From positions 3,579,001 to 3,643,000 of the forward strand of contig BROG01000003.1 in assembly GCA_030159075.1 (NCBI GenBank): a stretch of 64,000 nucleotides of DNA. The letters are read 5' to 3'. The stretch comes from Atrina japonica. Its lineage: Eukaryota; Mollusca; Bivalvia; Pterioida; Pinnidae. Below, in pieces: positions 1 through 12,551 of this stretch; within the stretch, counting starts at the first letter, position 1, and each line of letters opens with the position of its first letter. The notes under the pieces are model-generated. The model had not been told where the DNA came from and ran no database searches. It saw nothing but the letters and a program-made list of their open reading frames with translations. Both the position numbers and the translations under genes were made by a program.

Positions 1-1126
1 CATTATTAAAAGATCGTTTAGAGACTCCATTACCTTGACCTAGGTTATATAAATAGTCCTCATAAAAACGTACATTACTGAAAACAATTTTCCATACTAC
101 AGCATTACCTGAAATATCTAATTTATTGCACTACATATACATGTACTGTTTATGTTATGTAAAGGTACGCAGTTTTATCGTACCATTTATCTACGATTTA
201 TCGACCAGCCAAGACCAACTCTAATACTTTTTTTTATGATCTAGTCTGTACATCTTTCCATTTTAAACAAAATTCTTTGAGTTTATCACACTAATCATTT
301 ACAAAAACTGATGAATATTCACAGTTATTTATGATATGAATGAACCAGTCCAACGCTGTACCGCTGTACCAGGGGAATTACCCAGATTAATCTAACTTCT
401 GGTTTAATACGACAGTGTTACAAATTGTACATTTTATGTCTGCTTATCAAGAAGATCTATTTGTTAGCTTCGAATTTGTTGTTTAAATGTTTTTCACCAT
501 CCTCAGAACTATGTTCTTTATCAATATTCAAAATTACAACAATTTCCATTATCAAATCTCCTCACACTTACAACACTCAATTTTAATATGCATTCTGAGA
601 GTACTGATGAAACTATACATGTTCCTTCTCTGTGCAACCTTTATCAAATGAATGGTAAGCAGCTACAAAACCTTAACCAAAAACTTAACCAGACAGACTG
701 TCCAAGGGATAGACAAAATCTAAAGCCCCCTCCCCTCTCCTCTTTTGAGAGACCACATGTCTTGAGAGACCACATTTTAGTGGCAGATGATCTCTCAAGA
801 CAGGTTCCACTGTATCATCTAAATCTATTATCTAATATGTTTCTAAAGTTGACACAATACTATAAGATGTGACCACTTACATACTTTATATATACTGCAG
901 GTCAGTTCAGGACAAATTTCTAATCCATCAGTTGAATACACCTTTAAAATCTGACCATTTCTGCATTACAGCCTTCAATAACTGAAGGACATATATACCG
1001 TTTAACACTAGAACACAAAATACTAAAAACACAATGGTGACCTAGTTTACCCAGGGATACAATAAAAATACTGGTTATAGAAAAGAAAGCAACTATGTTT
1101 ACTGGAGGTACAAAAATTATTCTACC
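1..1126. other. AT-rich intron-like sequence, no gene seen
   Basis: No coding exon, RNA gene or strong motif was recognised here apart from the MITE end near 735-814. An open frame at 588-872 runs through that MITE end and has no protein-like composition. By position this is probably part of the kinase intron, which is an inference because the next exon is not in view. Confidence 0.4.
735..814. mobile_element. Truncated pogo/Tigger-like MITE end
   Basis: The right end reads, on the minus strand, TACAGTGGAACCTGTCTTGA, which closely matches the left terminus of the element at 7214. Copies of 'gagagaccaca' inside also match that element. The left terminus is not visible at the expected ~182-bp distance, so this is a partial copy. 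The TA-CAGTGGAACC terminus is typical of pogo/Tigger relatives of the Tc1/mariner superfamily. Confidence 0.5.
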
Positions 1127-1350
1127 AATTGTTACCAGAGACAGGTGATAAAATCACCCAACCTTTTATTACCAGAGACATATGATAAAACTATCCCACC
1201 TATTGTTACCAGAGACACATGACAAATTTACTCCACTTTTGTTACCAGAGACATATGATAAAATTACCCCACCTATTGTTACCAGAGACACATGACAAAT
1301 TTACTCCACTTTTGTTAAAAGAGACATGATAAAATTACCCAACCTATTTT
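1127..1350. repeat. Tandem array, 36-37 bp unit
   Basis: About six copies of a unit beginning TTACCAGAGACA, at 1132, 1169, 1206, 1242, 1279 and 1315. Copies 2-6 alternate between two variants ('tatgataaaa' and 'cacatgacaaattt'), which gives a ~73-bp higher-order dimer. No coding potential is apparent. Confidence 0.85.
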
Positions 1351-1739
1351 TATCAGAATCATATTTTTTTTTTTTATTTTTATTTGATGACCTAAAAGAT
1401 AGTGTTGTTATGGGCCTCAAGGCAGTTTCAAACTTATTGGATGCCATAATGCACAAGAAAAGTCATTAATCAATTAACGACCAAATTCTAGATGAAATTA
1501 AAGATGAAAGATATGGTTAAAATTCACAAATGAAGTTAAACTTATATGCAGGCCTTATAAGCCAACCTCCAACATTTGGAAATATCTATTTTTACAAAAC
1601 TGAAAAAAGGGTTGGAGCAACTTAATCATTCAGAGATTACGTTTCGTACCTTACTTATTAAAGTTGTATTAATTTAAGTACCCAGGAAAACGGATCTATA
1701 TATTGTCAATTTCAGAAACTGCATTATTGTATTCATCAG

Positions 1740-2700
1740 GAATCAGAAATTATGGATGCAAGCAAATATTCTGATACAAGTGTTAACAATACAACATATA
1801 TGGCTGCCCTTACCACTCGCATAAAATTTCAAATTGACAGAAAAAATAATCTGCGGCAAACAGAAAAACCATGTGTATTTTGTAAAGAGGTACATGCGGC
1901 CGTAAACTGTACTTTAATCACAGATGGTAACAAGTGGATTGAAACTATGCAACAACAAAAACTTTCTTCAGTTGCTTAGGACCACACAAAAGTTTAAAAA
2001 GTCACTCAACGAAAAAATGTAAACCTTGCAATACTGTGACAAGTATATGTTAAAGGAAAGGTAGTTTCCCTGAGACAAACGCAACTAACATTTTTACACA
2101 AAGTAAAAATAAGAAAAGTAAGTCAAAAGCAAGTGACCTCAATGAATCAAATATCATGAGAGATGCAAACTTGTCTGTATCAATGCATACATTGACTGAT
2201 ATGCAAAGTTGAAATGTACTTTTGAATACAGCCGTATAACTACCACCAGTTTCATTTGAAAATAATTGTGGAAATGGTATTATACTAATTGAAGAAACCT
2301 GCACAATGCTTGATTGTAACCAAAGAAAGAGTCAACAAACTAAACATAAATTCGTCTGTAACAGAAACTTAGCATGTTTTCAGATTCAGACAAACCGGAG
2401 ACAAAACATGTCACATTGATTGTAGTGAAATATAGTTACAAACAGACACAAATGAAATGATACAGTTTAAAGCTTTGATAGTACTTATGATCACAGTTCC
2501 ATTTAAGTATTTACGGAAAACAGATTCATGAATTGTCGCATTTGAGAGGTATGAATTTTTGTCTGTCTCCAGACATTGAGGACTGTTGACAAACTGATGA
2601 GAAACACTTTATAATGAAACACTTATTGATCAGTCCAATACCCCACATCTACATTTTGAGTTTCAGGAAAATAATAGAAGAAATGTATGAAGCTTACACT
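1740..2700 (+). pseudogene. Decayed BEL/Pao-type LTR retrotransposon fragment (gag zinc knuckles to protease region)
   Basis: An open stretch at 1752-1979 contains PCVFCKEVHAAVNC, a C-x2-C-x3-H-x4-C cluster like the BEL/Pao gag. After a frame change, 1965-2050 reads CLGPHKSLKSHSTKKCKPC followed by NTVTSIC, matching the next cysteine/histidine knuckles of that family. Further right, in shifting frames, are VLLNTAV (about 2218) and HELSHLRGMNF (about 2530-2565), which resemble the start and end of the Pao aspartic-protease region. Stops and frameshifts occur throughout, so it is a dead copy. No LTR, reverse transcriptase or integrase was recognised. Family assignment is from motif memory, not a search. 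Confidence 0.65.
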
Positions 2701-2880
2701 AAGTAAATAAACAATCAAGAAACAATGTAATATTCATGAAGGATTATGTTACTGACCTATACCTACTGGTATAAGCAGAATTATATTGTTTTAATATGCC
2801 AAAGGGAGTGAAACGTATTGCATCTTCTTCAATAATTTATGGCCATACTGATTTGTAAGACAATATAGTCAGGAATTTGC

Positions 2881-3112
2881 ATGCATCAATCATACACACA
2901 CATATATATACACATACACATACACATGCATGCACACACACACACCCATATACACATGCATGCACACACATATGCACACATAAATACACATACCTCCCAC
3001 ACATACACACACATGATGACACACACACACACATATGATCACATACCCACACACACACATGATCACATACCCCCCCACACACACACACACACATACATAC
3101 ACAATGTGACAC
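2881..3112. repeat. (CA)n / CACATA microsatellite
   Basis: An interrupted CA-dinucleotide tract with ATAC and ATGC interruptions and a short C8 run near 3070. It opens frames on both strands (His/Thr-rich on plus, Cys/Val-rich on minus), which are artefacts of the repeat. Confidence 0.9.
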
Positions 3113-3200
3113 ATTTACATTTTCTTAACTGGCCAAAATGACACTGAACTTTTCCTCCAATGAAATACTTTCTATGACTGGAATTTGAAATGATTCACCA

Positions 3201-3270
3201 TTACAAACTGGTTGCCACTACATAATTGAAAAATTGTGGAGTGTGGCATAAGATACTAACAAAACAAAAT
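3201..3270 (+). mobile_element. SINE 3'-tail-like fragment
   Basis: The segment matches 40879-40945 almost throughout, including 'ttgaaaaattgtggagtgtg' followed by 'gcata' and 'actaacaaaa'. It also aligns with the 3' end of the full SINE at 36370-36648 ('gaaatattcttgagtgggac', 'gttaaacaa'). I read it as a 5'-truncated or separate SINE sharing the same 3' tail. Confidence 0.45.
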
Positions 3271-3718
3271 AATGTATGTTTGATTCATCATGTGATGTAT
3301 TATGAGTGTTACAGATTGGTCAATGTAGATTTTCATAGATCAGTACATACTCTATTGATCTTGGCTTATAGCTGGCATGTCATGTTTACAAAAATCATAA
3401 ATATCAATATTTGTTTATCATTAGGACATAACAATACCGTGCACTTGATTTCTGTGTGATATCAGATCAATGACCCCGACTTTCAATAACTTTAACGAAA
3501 GTATTGCTTAATTAGTCATAATGAATACTTTTTAATGTCAGTATAAATCCTGGGACAGTGCAAATAATAAACGTTAGCAGACTACAATAAAATTCATCCC
3601 ACATAACCAATACTTTCTATAGTGTCTCCATCCTACGGACCACTTACAAACAAATCAATCTATTACTCAGTAGACTACTCCTCATACAAGCGCTGGACTC
3701 CAGTATGGGGAAAAACCT

Positions 3719-3825
3719 GGACCCGGTTGCACAACACATTGTTAGATTTAACGTACAGTTAGCACATTGGTTTAACATTGGTTAACTTCATGTTAAATTT
3801 AACAACCTGTTGTGCAACTGGCTCC
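3719..3825. mobile_element. Foldback (palindromic) MITE-like element
   Basis: The left arm begins 'acccggttgcacaacacatt' and continues 'gttagatttaac'. The right arm, on the minus strand, reads 'gagccagttgcacaacaggt' then 'tgttaaatttaac'. Roughly 33-bp arms surround a ~40-bp centre itself rich in 'gttaac'. No coding capacity. Probably a small non-autonomous DNA element. Confidence 0.6.
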
Positions 3826-3912
3826 TGAACATTATAACAGGAAGAATTGTTCCTTTGCTAACACTATAATCTGTATTAAAATATAAAATTTTCTACAGAA
3901 ACAACAAAAAAA

Positions 3913-4000
3913 TAAACTCATTCATCCCTAAAGACACAATTGGACTGGTCTAAGTCATTGAATTGAAGAGTCCATTGTTTTCTCAGGGGTTGATGAGTAA
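3913..4000. mobile_element. ~90-bp MITE, 'CTCATT..CCCTAAAGACA' family, copy 1
   Basis: The termini are imperfect inverted repeats: the left is 'aactcattcatccctaaaga' and the right ends 'tcaggggttgatgagta'. Three more copies lie at 22046-22134, 23442-23535 and 29074-29164. The shared interior includes 'ttggactggtctaagt' and 'agagtccattgttttc'. Confidence 0.65.
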
Positions 4001-4256
4001 AAACCCAATGTAATGTACAGTGTAGAAAGATAGAATCAATGCATCAACAAAAGCCTGTAAAATAGTGAAATAGAATAGCCTGTTGTACTTCATGGATATC
4101 TGCTAAAATTTTCCATGGAATTTTTAATTCATATCAGAAATAAGTGGGCCCAAAAGAATATGCTCTAACAAAAATACTTCAAAAACTAAATTTGCTCATA
4201 TGGACTCTGGATTTTGTAGGTAAGCAGGACATCAGATCAAGGACTATCTTTGAACA

Positions 4257-4345
4257 GACAGACAGACAGAAACAGACAAAGAAGATGAGAGAGAGAGAAG
4301 GGGGAGAGAGAGACAGATAGACAGAGAAAGAGAGGGGGGAGAAAG
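4257..4345. repeat. (CAGA)/(GA)n purine-rich microsatellite
   Basis: Short CAGA repeats pass into GA and GGGGA-rich sequence. Simple repeat only. Confidence 0.85.
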
Positions 4346-5014
4346 AAACTTATACATTTCTACTACCAATATACCATCAATTCAATTCTGTGTCTTGAGA
4401 GAGTATAGATTTATCACCTTATTGTAGTTTGTGAATTGTTGTTTGTTCTGACGAGGCTGTTAAATGTCCTCGTTAAAATGGATTATCTCTTCTAGAAGTG
4501 GCTATATAACTGGTAACTGACCCACAATATTGCTATAATTCAAACTGGAACATCATGCTCAAATTCATTAAAAAATAGAGAAATAAAGTAAGAAAGAGAA
4601 ATGGATCAATGAAGTCAAAACAATTTAAGAGAAAGGCTTAACGACTTCCAACTGAAGGAAATTCATAACGAGAAACAGTGATATGATACAAATATAAAAT
4701 TACAAAAACATAAAACAGAGGAAACGAGATGTGTCTGAGAAACACTGTGACCCAAGAGCTATGTCATTCATAAAGAAGTTCCATACCTTTGGCAAATATT
4801 GCCAAATGTTGCCATAATTGAACTAACTAATTAACCAAATGCCTGAAACAGCACCTTTTGGCAAACTTTTCCATCATGACATCACAATTAATTGGCTGGT
4901 AAAATATTTGACATTTGTGTGACTATGATGTCACAATTGAATGTCGTCAAAAAAAGAAAATGGAGAGCCACGTGTCAAAACTCTAGATATTTGATGGAAA
5001 CCAAAATGTTACAC

Positions 5015-5200
5015 ATAAACAAATGACCGAACGAACAAATAAACAAACAGACAAAGAAACAAAGAAACAAACAAACAGACAGACAGAAGGACAAATAAAC
5101 AGACTCAGAGGGACAAACAAACAGACAGACAGACATACCAAAAATACTACACCCCCACTCTCTTACCTTTGATCTCGGGGGGGGGGGGGGGGGGGGGGAA
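5015..5200. repeat. AAAC/ACAG simple repeat followed by G22 run
   Basis: A degenerate (AAAC)n and (ACAG)n tract is followed by an uninterrupted run of 22 G at 5177-5198. The G run is strongly G-quadruplex-prone, and its length is likely uncertain in any assembly. Confidence 0.85.
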
Positions 5201-5529
5201 TGAAAAGAAAAGACAGATAATAACCACTCAGACATACTGAATTTACATGTGTTAATTTATCATTATCATTGGATAATTTGTGACTAAATCTACGATTACA
5301 TTTCCGTTACTCTCGGCTATCAAAGAATCAATAACAATATCAACTTTTAGTCAGCTTAATCACACATGATAAGAAAATACCAATACCCATTATCTCAAAA
5401 GCTAGTCAAATCTTATTTAATTTTTTTTTTTTTAATTCTAATTAATTTCTAACAATTTATCACACTATTTCATTTCCTGTGTGCAAAATATAATTTTGAT
5501 TTCAAATAATTCAATGAAAAATTATATAT

Positions 5530-7192
5530 ATATTTATATGGATGTGTAAGTGTATGAGTTTATGCTGTGTGTTTCTATGTGTATGAGTATATGTTACTTA
5601 GTGTGTATTGTGTGTATAATACATGTATGTGCTTCTGTGTATGTGTCTATAGATGTGTAAGTGTGTGATCAGCTTGAGTGCTGTGTGTATCTATGTGTGT
5701 ATAATGTGTATATGTTACATGTGTATTGTGTGTACAATTCTGTATGTGCTTCTGTGTATGTGTCTATAGATGTGTAAGTGTGTGATCAGGGTGTGAGTTT
5801 ATGCTGTGTGTATCTATGTGTGTGAATGTGTATATATGCATAGTGTGTATTATGTGTACAATACATGTATGTGCTTCTGTGTATGTGTCTATAGATGTGT
5901 AAGTGTGTATCATGTGTGAGTTTATGCTGTGTGTATCTATGTGTGTGAATGTGTATATGTTACTTAGTGTGTATTGTGTGTACAATACATGTATGTGCTT
6001 CTGTGTATGTGTCTATAGATGTGTAAGTGTGTGATCAGTGTGTGAGTTTATGCTGTGTGTATCTATGTGTGTGAATGTGTATATGTTACATAGTGTGTAT
6101 TATGTGTACAATACATGTATGTGCTTCTGTGTATGTGTCTATAGATGTGTAAGTGTGTGATCAGTGTGTGAGTTTATGCTGTGTGTATCTATGTGTGTGA
6201 ATGTGTATATGTTACTTAGTGTGTATTGTGTGTACAATACATGTATGTGCTTCTGTGTATGTGTCTATAGATGTGTAAGTGTGTGATCAGTGTGTGAATA
6301 TGTATACATTACTTAGTGTGTATTATGTATACTATGTATGTGCTTCTGTGTATGTGTCTATAGATGTGTAAGTGTGTGATCAGTGTGTGAATATTATGTG
6401 TGTGTATTATGTGTACAATACATGTATGTGCTTCTGTGTATGTGTCTATAGATGTGTAAGTGTGTGATCAGTGTGTGAATATGTATACATTACTTAGTGT
6501 GTAGTATGTGTACAATACATGTATGTGCTTCTGTGTATGTGTCTATAGATGTGTAAGTGTACAGTTAGTGTGTACATTGTGTGTACATGTGTATACATGT
6601 ATGTGCTTCTGTGTATGTGTCTATAGATGTGTAAGTGTGTGATCAGTATGTGAGTTTATGCAGTGTGTGAATGTGTATACATTTACTTAGTGTGTATTAT
6701 GTGTACAATACATGTATGTGTTCTGTGTATGTGTCTTCTGACGTGTATGTGTGATCTGTGTGAGTAGATGTGTGTATCTATGTGTGTGAATATGTATACA
6801 TTACTTAGTGTGTATTATGTGTACAATACATGTATGTGCTTCTGTGTATGTGTCTATAGATGTGTAAGTGTGTGATCGTGTGTACATATGTATACATCAT
6901 GTATGTGCTTCTGTGTATGTGTCTATAGATGTGTAAGTGTGTGATCAGTGTGTGAATATGTATACATTACTTAGTGTGTATTGTGTGTACAATACATGTA
7001 TGTGCTTCTGTGTATGTGTCTATAGACGTGTAAGTGTGTGATCAGTGTGTGAATATGTATACATTACTTAGTGTGTACCGTGTGTACAATACATGTATGT
7101 GATGTGTCATAGACATGTGTGTGAATATGTATACGTTACTTAGTGTGTACCGTGTGTACAATACATGTATGTGCTTCTGTGTATGTGTTGGT
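5530..7192. repeat. Large TG-rich minisatellite, unit ~80-126 bp
   Basis: About 15 copies share the core 'tctatagatgtgtaagtgtg', found at 5646, 5763, 5888, 6012, 6138, 6263, 6357, 6445, 6542, 6620, 6853, 6922 and 7019. Most of the first copies are ~125 bp apart, while later ones shrink to 78-97 bp by internal deletion. Each unit also carries 'tacatgtatgtgcttctgtg'. Open frames here are repeat artefacts. Confidence 0.9.
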
Positions 7193-7213
7193 ATATATGT
7201 GTGACAAACTGAG

Positions 7214-7395
7214 TACAGTGGAACCTGTTTTGAGATACCACCACATCTGCTTTGGAAATGTGGTCTCACAAGACAGGTGGTCCTTCAAGAGAGGTCATAA
7301 TGGAAGAATTGTTTACCCAAGTGATTTTTTAAATGTGGACTTTCAAGACAGGTGCTCTTTTATAACAGTGGTCTCTCAAGACAGATTCTACTATA
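7214..7395. mobile_element. pogo/Tigger-like MITE, 182 bp
   Basis: The left end is TACAGTGGAACCTGTTTTGA and the right end, on the minus strand, is TATAGTAGAATCTGTCTTGA. The outer TA at each end fits a TA target duplication. The length matches the 183-bp element at 15936-16118, whose termini are related. No transposase is encoded, so this would be a non-autonomous copy. It sits directly after the TG-rich minisatellite. Confidence 0.6.
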
Positions 7396-7434
7396 TTCGG
7401 TATATGTGTCAGTGTGTGCTTGCTTGTTTAATAA

Positions 7435-7560
7435 TTATCATTATTTTATCATTTTTTTTATTATCATTACTTCTATTATAATTGTTATTTTTATCATTAT
7501 TATTATTATTATCATCATTATTATCATACCTATTATTATTATTATTATTATCTTTTTCAA
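7435..7560. repeat. (ATT)n / ATC microsatellite
   Basis: An interrupted trinucleotide tract of ATT with ATC variants. It opens Ile/Leu-rich frames on plus and Asn-rich frames on minus, none of them credible proteins. Confidence 0.9.
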
Positions 7561-8159
7561 TCTCACAGTTGTTACTCACGCACAAAAATAAAGGTTTGCT
7601 ATTTGAAAGGTCACTGGTCCCCCAAGGAGCTCTGAAACAATTATACATATTACTCGATACTGTTACCGAACATGGTGGACAAGACAAACAAATGAATATG
7701 GAAGCTGATTATCCGAGGTATCAAGTAAACTGGAGACCTAAATGTTCCACTGGGAAGGCAACAAATTCATCACTTATTCACCACAAATAACCTAATGAAT
7801 ATGATTTACTCTGTATCAACATCAGTTGCTGTAATTCTTTGTCCAGTTTATAATATTCACTTAACAAAGTTCATTTCCAATGATTTGTCATTATAACGTC
7901 TATTTCATTAAATTCTGTGTTTGTCTCTGCGATGATGCCACCAAGCTTAATTGCCATTTAGAAAATTGGTTATAGTGCTTGATTTTGTAGTTATAATGTA
8001 AATTATGTAACCACGACAACACTGAAATGACTGAAAGATCACACATTATATTGATATTTACAGTACAAATTACACTGAAATAGCACACTTCTGATCATAA
8101 ACAACTTTAATTCTTGCAAAAGCTGTGAATCATGAGATTTCTCACTATTTTATGAAACA

Positions 8160-8262
8160 GAGAAAAAGAGAGGGAGAGAGAGAGAAAGAGTGGGAAGTGT
8201 GTGTGTGTGTATGTGTCTGTCTGTTTATATGTATGGGGTGGATGTGTGTGTATATATATTAA
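8160..8262. repeat. (GA)n and (GT)n compound microsatellite
   Basis: A GAGAGA tract at 8160-8190 is followed by GTGTGT and 'gtatgtgtctgtctg' sequence up to the TATATA at about 8258. Confidence 0.8.
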
Positions 8263-10236
8263 AGAGAAAATGGAACTTTGGTTAAAGCAACAATGGAGAA
8301 ATATGATGCTGAACAATTAATCTATCAAGTCCTTTGATCTGCTTTCTGAACTTAATCTAAATGGTAAAGTAAAACAACAGCTATCTTATGCTTAAGCAAG
8401 TCTCACTTTTATAGTGCTGAGCCCACATCTGTTCGCCTTTATATTAGTGATAAGAGTGGGAACAGTCTTGCCCAAAACCATATAACTTTAAGACCTGATT
8501 GGTCAAGGAACATTCTCAGATTTGAACAATAATACTTTCTTGACAAGAGAGGAATTATTAAAAATCCAAACTGTGTTATGCATATTCATTGACATTCTAC
8601 TGTGTCTGAAAGTTTTACATGCTTTCTTATCTATGTGATCTTGACATTTCAGGTCAAGTCAGGTTAAACTGGGGTTTTAGATGTGTCCACTTTAAATTCC
8701 AATACCTGTCATTTTTAACATGATTAATTTGGGATCAAATTTTTGTAAACTGTTTCATTCCTCTTAATAATATCAAAAGCTAATATCAAAATGATTCAAG
8801 TATTTGCAAAAAAGAAAAAAATATTTGTAAAAAATAAACTAAAAATAATACAGGACAAAACCTCAAGCCCAAACCACAGCTGTACATATAGGAGATATTC
8901 CATGTGTTACCCATGTCCATGGCAACAGCTTGTTGGCTCTATGGTTACAGTAGCACCTATCAAATGTACAAGCATTTTACATTGAAATTGAAATGATAGC
9001 TCCATTGTTTCAATTTACATCTGTCAGGCAAAATCAAATAAAATTCTTTCAATAGCAAGAAAATTCATAAGTAGAGAATACATGGCTAGTATTTTAAAAT
9101 ATACGGTATATCAGGGTAAGGAAAGACAAAAATGGTAAGCCAACTTTGACTTCCGGCTAGAGACTTAATATACCATGTATTTTAAGACACTATTAAACTC
9201 CATATTCTGTTTACCCTGCAATAAAATAGAAAACAAAAATGAGAGAACTAAAATAGTTGTATACACTTTAATAAGTATCATTCAACACTGGATATAGCAT
9301 ATGAACATTAAAATACTTGTAAACAGAGAACATGTTTTCTGTTGAGCCAAATCACTGACATATTTCAAATTGAATGCACAATAAAATAAAGTTCTTTAAA
9401 AAGTCAGTCAAGTGAAATAATATGATAGCTAGTTCAATGGTGAATCAATCAAAGCTTAATCAATTTAATTAAGGTAACTAATTTGTACACATAGTTTAAT
9501 TAAGTTAATTAACCAGTTCATCAATGGGAGTACTGGATTCTAGTCAAACTAGAAAGCAGTTCTTAAGATGGTGACCCCCAGGATGAGAGTTGGAATCATT
9601 ACACATGCAAAATGCATGAGGCTATTCATGGTCAATGCCAAAAAACAGCTCAAATATCAAGCAGCTGTATTTGAGTACTTCTGATGTTAATTGCAGGTTG
9701 AAATTGTTTATTTATCTCATCAGATTTTTGTTTTATTCTTTTCATTGTTGAAATATTGATACAGATTGTTTTCAAAAAGACATGTCCCCCTCTGTCCCAA
9801 TCTTTCTCCCCCATATGCAGCCAACGAGTTTGCAAATTTGCATCTGACCACAATGAATTCACTTTAGGCCCGCTACACACAATATGTTCCGAAAATAAGA
9901 ACATGGAGTCAAGCTTCCTAATTACATTATCAATGATCAAGAGAAAAGTGATTACATATCCACCTTGTGATTCATTGATTTTCACAAATTACAGGAACTT
10001 TTGCCCAATCTATGCTACATATAGTAAATCTTGACATCTATTTCCACTACCAGAATTATTGTCAGTAATTACACTAGGGCTCTACAGATGTCTTGACTTG
10101 CATCATTATAATATCCCCTTTGTCTTTGATAAGTTCTCTTTAGTCCTCGGATAAAAATATCCGACTATTTATAAGAATATTACATCTCTCTCTGCTGTTT
10201 TCTTGGACCTCACTGTCAACAGGTCAACAGAAGACA
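8263..10236. other. Unique-looking AT-rich stretch, no gene seen
   Basis: About 2 kb without a strong repeat. Overlapping open frames on both strands at 9650-10034 (about 90-110 codons) have no recognised domain, and neither frame is clearly better. I see no exon with convincing splice sites. It is probably intronic. Confidence 0.4.
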
Positions 10237-10298
10237 GATGTCAGATCTCTCTCTCTCTCTGTCTTTGTCTCTCTCTCTCTCTGTCTCTCTCTCTCTCC
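10237..10298. repeat. (CT)n microsatellite
   Basis: CTCTCT interrupted by GTCTTTGTCT and CTGTCT. Confidence 0.9.
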
Positions 10299-10734
10299 TG
10301 TTTTCTGTTGGATCTCACAGTCCCTAAATCGGCAGATGGCTGTTATTAACAGACTGTAATTAATCACCATTTTGTCCTTTCTCGATCACATTACATCACG
10401 GAAAAACCTATAAGATTACTTCATTTCACACGAAAACTATTGATGTTCTGAGGCAGAAAGATGTATTATTTCATATCCTGCTTCATTTTTTATCTTTTGC
10501 TCCGATTTCTGGGGACCACTGGGGCCACAAAGATATGACAGTTGGGTATCATAAGTTAAACAAGGAATGAATGAATAATTAAGTAAAAAGAATAATGGGT
10601 AAATTAAGTGAGAAATAAGATGAAAACATTGTTTAAGTGAGAAATCTTAAAGAACCATGGGTACAATGACCTATTTTACGAGTGGCAAACAGTAAAACAT
10701 AATGGGTAAAGTAGGCCCTAATACAACTAAGGTG

Positions 10735-10870
10735 AAATTTGAGTGAGATGTGAATTGAGTGAGTTGTGAGTTAAGTGAGATATGAGCTGAGTAAGACATG
10801 AGTTAAGTGACATGTAAGTAGAGTGGGATGTGAGCTAAGTAAGACTTTAGTTGTATAGATGTGAGTTTAA
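10735..10870. repeat. Degenerate ~20-bp GAGT-rich tandem repeat
   Basis: Successive variants of 'gagttaagtgagatatgagc' occur roughly every 20 bp with many substitutions. It looks like an old minisatellite. Confidence 0.65.
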
Positions 10871-11764
10871 GTATAAACTTAATAAACGGTGAAACACTAG
10901 ATGATACTTGAAACAATGGAAAACGAATCAAATGAGAAACAGATGAAGATTATACATGCGAGTAAATTGAGATAATATACTAATACAGAAAAAAATATGA
11001 GTCTTGATAAAGACGTCACATAGAGATCATGGTTCCAGTGAGAAACAAAGATGGTGGGGAAAAAATGGAGGCACACAAGAGAATGACACAGTAAACTGGG
11101 ACAAGATTGAGAGTATAAAGAACAAACCTTGATCATCAAAGTCTATCTATTGTTAATGTGTGGCATAGAATCATGCATCAGGAAAATAAATAACACTGCT
11201 CTGTATTCAGTCAGTTTAATGATATACATCAGAGATAAAGCTCTCCAAATGAAAACAATGATAGTTCTGCTACAGTTAGACTTTATTGATCTCCAACTAG
11301 AAAGAATGCAAAACAAATAAGCATCCATGAGAGAGAAAAAAATGACAATATGTATAGCCATACAGACTTTGGGCTGTAATGAAATACAAGCTCTATATGC
11401 CAGTGACGCAAGTTCATTTCAATATTTCTCTGTACTTTCAGTTTATGGCTATTCAAAATATGAAAGGCAATAAATTCTGTGACAGAATGCTCTATAAGGC
11501 AAAAACGTCAAGTCAATTGATTCCTAAGTAAAAGTAATACGATAGATTTTAAATCTTAACGTGTTGTAAATCTGAACAGAAACTCTATTCCAAATCATGT
11601 TTTTCTTCTGTCAAAATCACTTTTCACTAAATTGGTAATGCTACAGTGATGTATCCAGGTTATTTCAGTAATTGTACAGAAAGAAGCAATTACTGGAAAA
11701 GCTAGAAAATGAGACTGACACAATGTGTTCCACTCGTCATCATTAAGTCTGATACAACTGTCAT

Positions 11765-12545
11765 ATGTCAATGTGGTCCATTTTTTTTTTTTTTTTTTTT
11801 TTTTTTGGGTGGTTTTTTTTGGTTGTGTGGTCCATTATACAGGCAGAAAGCTACCATACAACTTTCATATGTCAATGTGGTCTATTATACAGACAGGAAG
11901 CTACCATACAACTGTCTGAGTCAATGTGGTCCATTCTACAGGCAGGAAGCTACCATACAACTGTCATGTGTCAATGTGGTCCATTATACAGGCATGAAGC
12001 TACCATACAACTTTCATATGTCAATGTGGTTGATTATACAGGCATGAGGCTACCATACAACTTTCATATGTCAATGTGGTCCATTATACAGGCAGGGAGC
12101 TATCATACAACTGTCATATGTCAATGTGGTCCATTATACAGACAGGAAGCTACCATACAACTGTCATATCTCAATGTGGTCCATTATATAAGCAGAAAGC
12201 TACCATACAACTGTCATATGTCAATGTGGTCCATTATACAGGCAGGAAGTCACCATACAATTGTCATATGTCAATGTGGTCTATTATACAGGCAGAAACT
12301 GTCATACAACTGTCATATGTCAATGTGGTCCATTATACAGGCAGAAAGCTACCATACAACTGTCATATGTCAACGTGGTCCATTATATAAGCAGAAAGCT
12401 ACCATACAACTGTCATGTCAATGTGGTTCATTATACAGACAGGAAACTGCCATACAACTGTCATAATTATGTCAATGTGGTTCATTATACTGGAAGAAAG
12501 CTACCTTACAACTGTCATATGTGAATGTGGTCCATTATACAGACA
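11765..12545. repeat. 50-bp minisatellite, ~15 copies, with T26 insertion
   Basis: The core 'tcaatgtggtccattataca' recurs at 11921, 11971, 12021, 12071, 12121, 12171, 12221 and 12271, exactly 50 bp apart, then at slightly shorter spacing to about 12530. A T26 run interrupts an early copy at 11781-11806. Because 50 is not a multiple of 3, frames cycle through the unit. The 233-codon plus-strand frame at 11765-12466 is an artefact of this. Confidence 0.92.
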
Positions 12546-12551
12546 GGAAGC

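Noticed and set aside
2837..3141. Cys/Val-rich minus-strand and His/Thr-rich plus-strand peptides
   Set aside because: Simple translations of a CA microsatellite.
7214..7395. Start of a protein-coding exon near the 112-codon frame at 7143-7481
   Set aside because: The frame is made of minisatellite, MITE and ATT repeat sequence.
9650..10034. Overlapping ~90-111-codon frames on both strands
   Set aside because: Not repeat-derived, but no domain, no convincing splice sites and no reason to prefer either strand.
11765..12466. 233-codon plus-strand open frame
   Set aside because: It lies entirely in the 50-bp minisatellite and has no domain; neighbouring frames are equally open.
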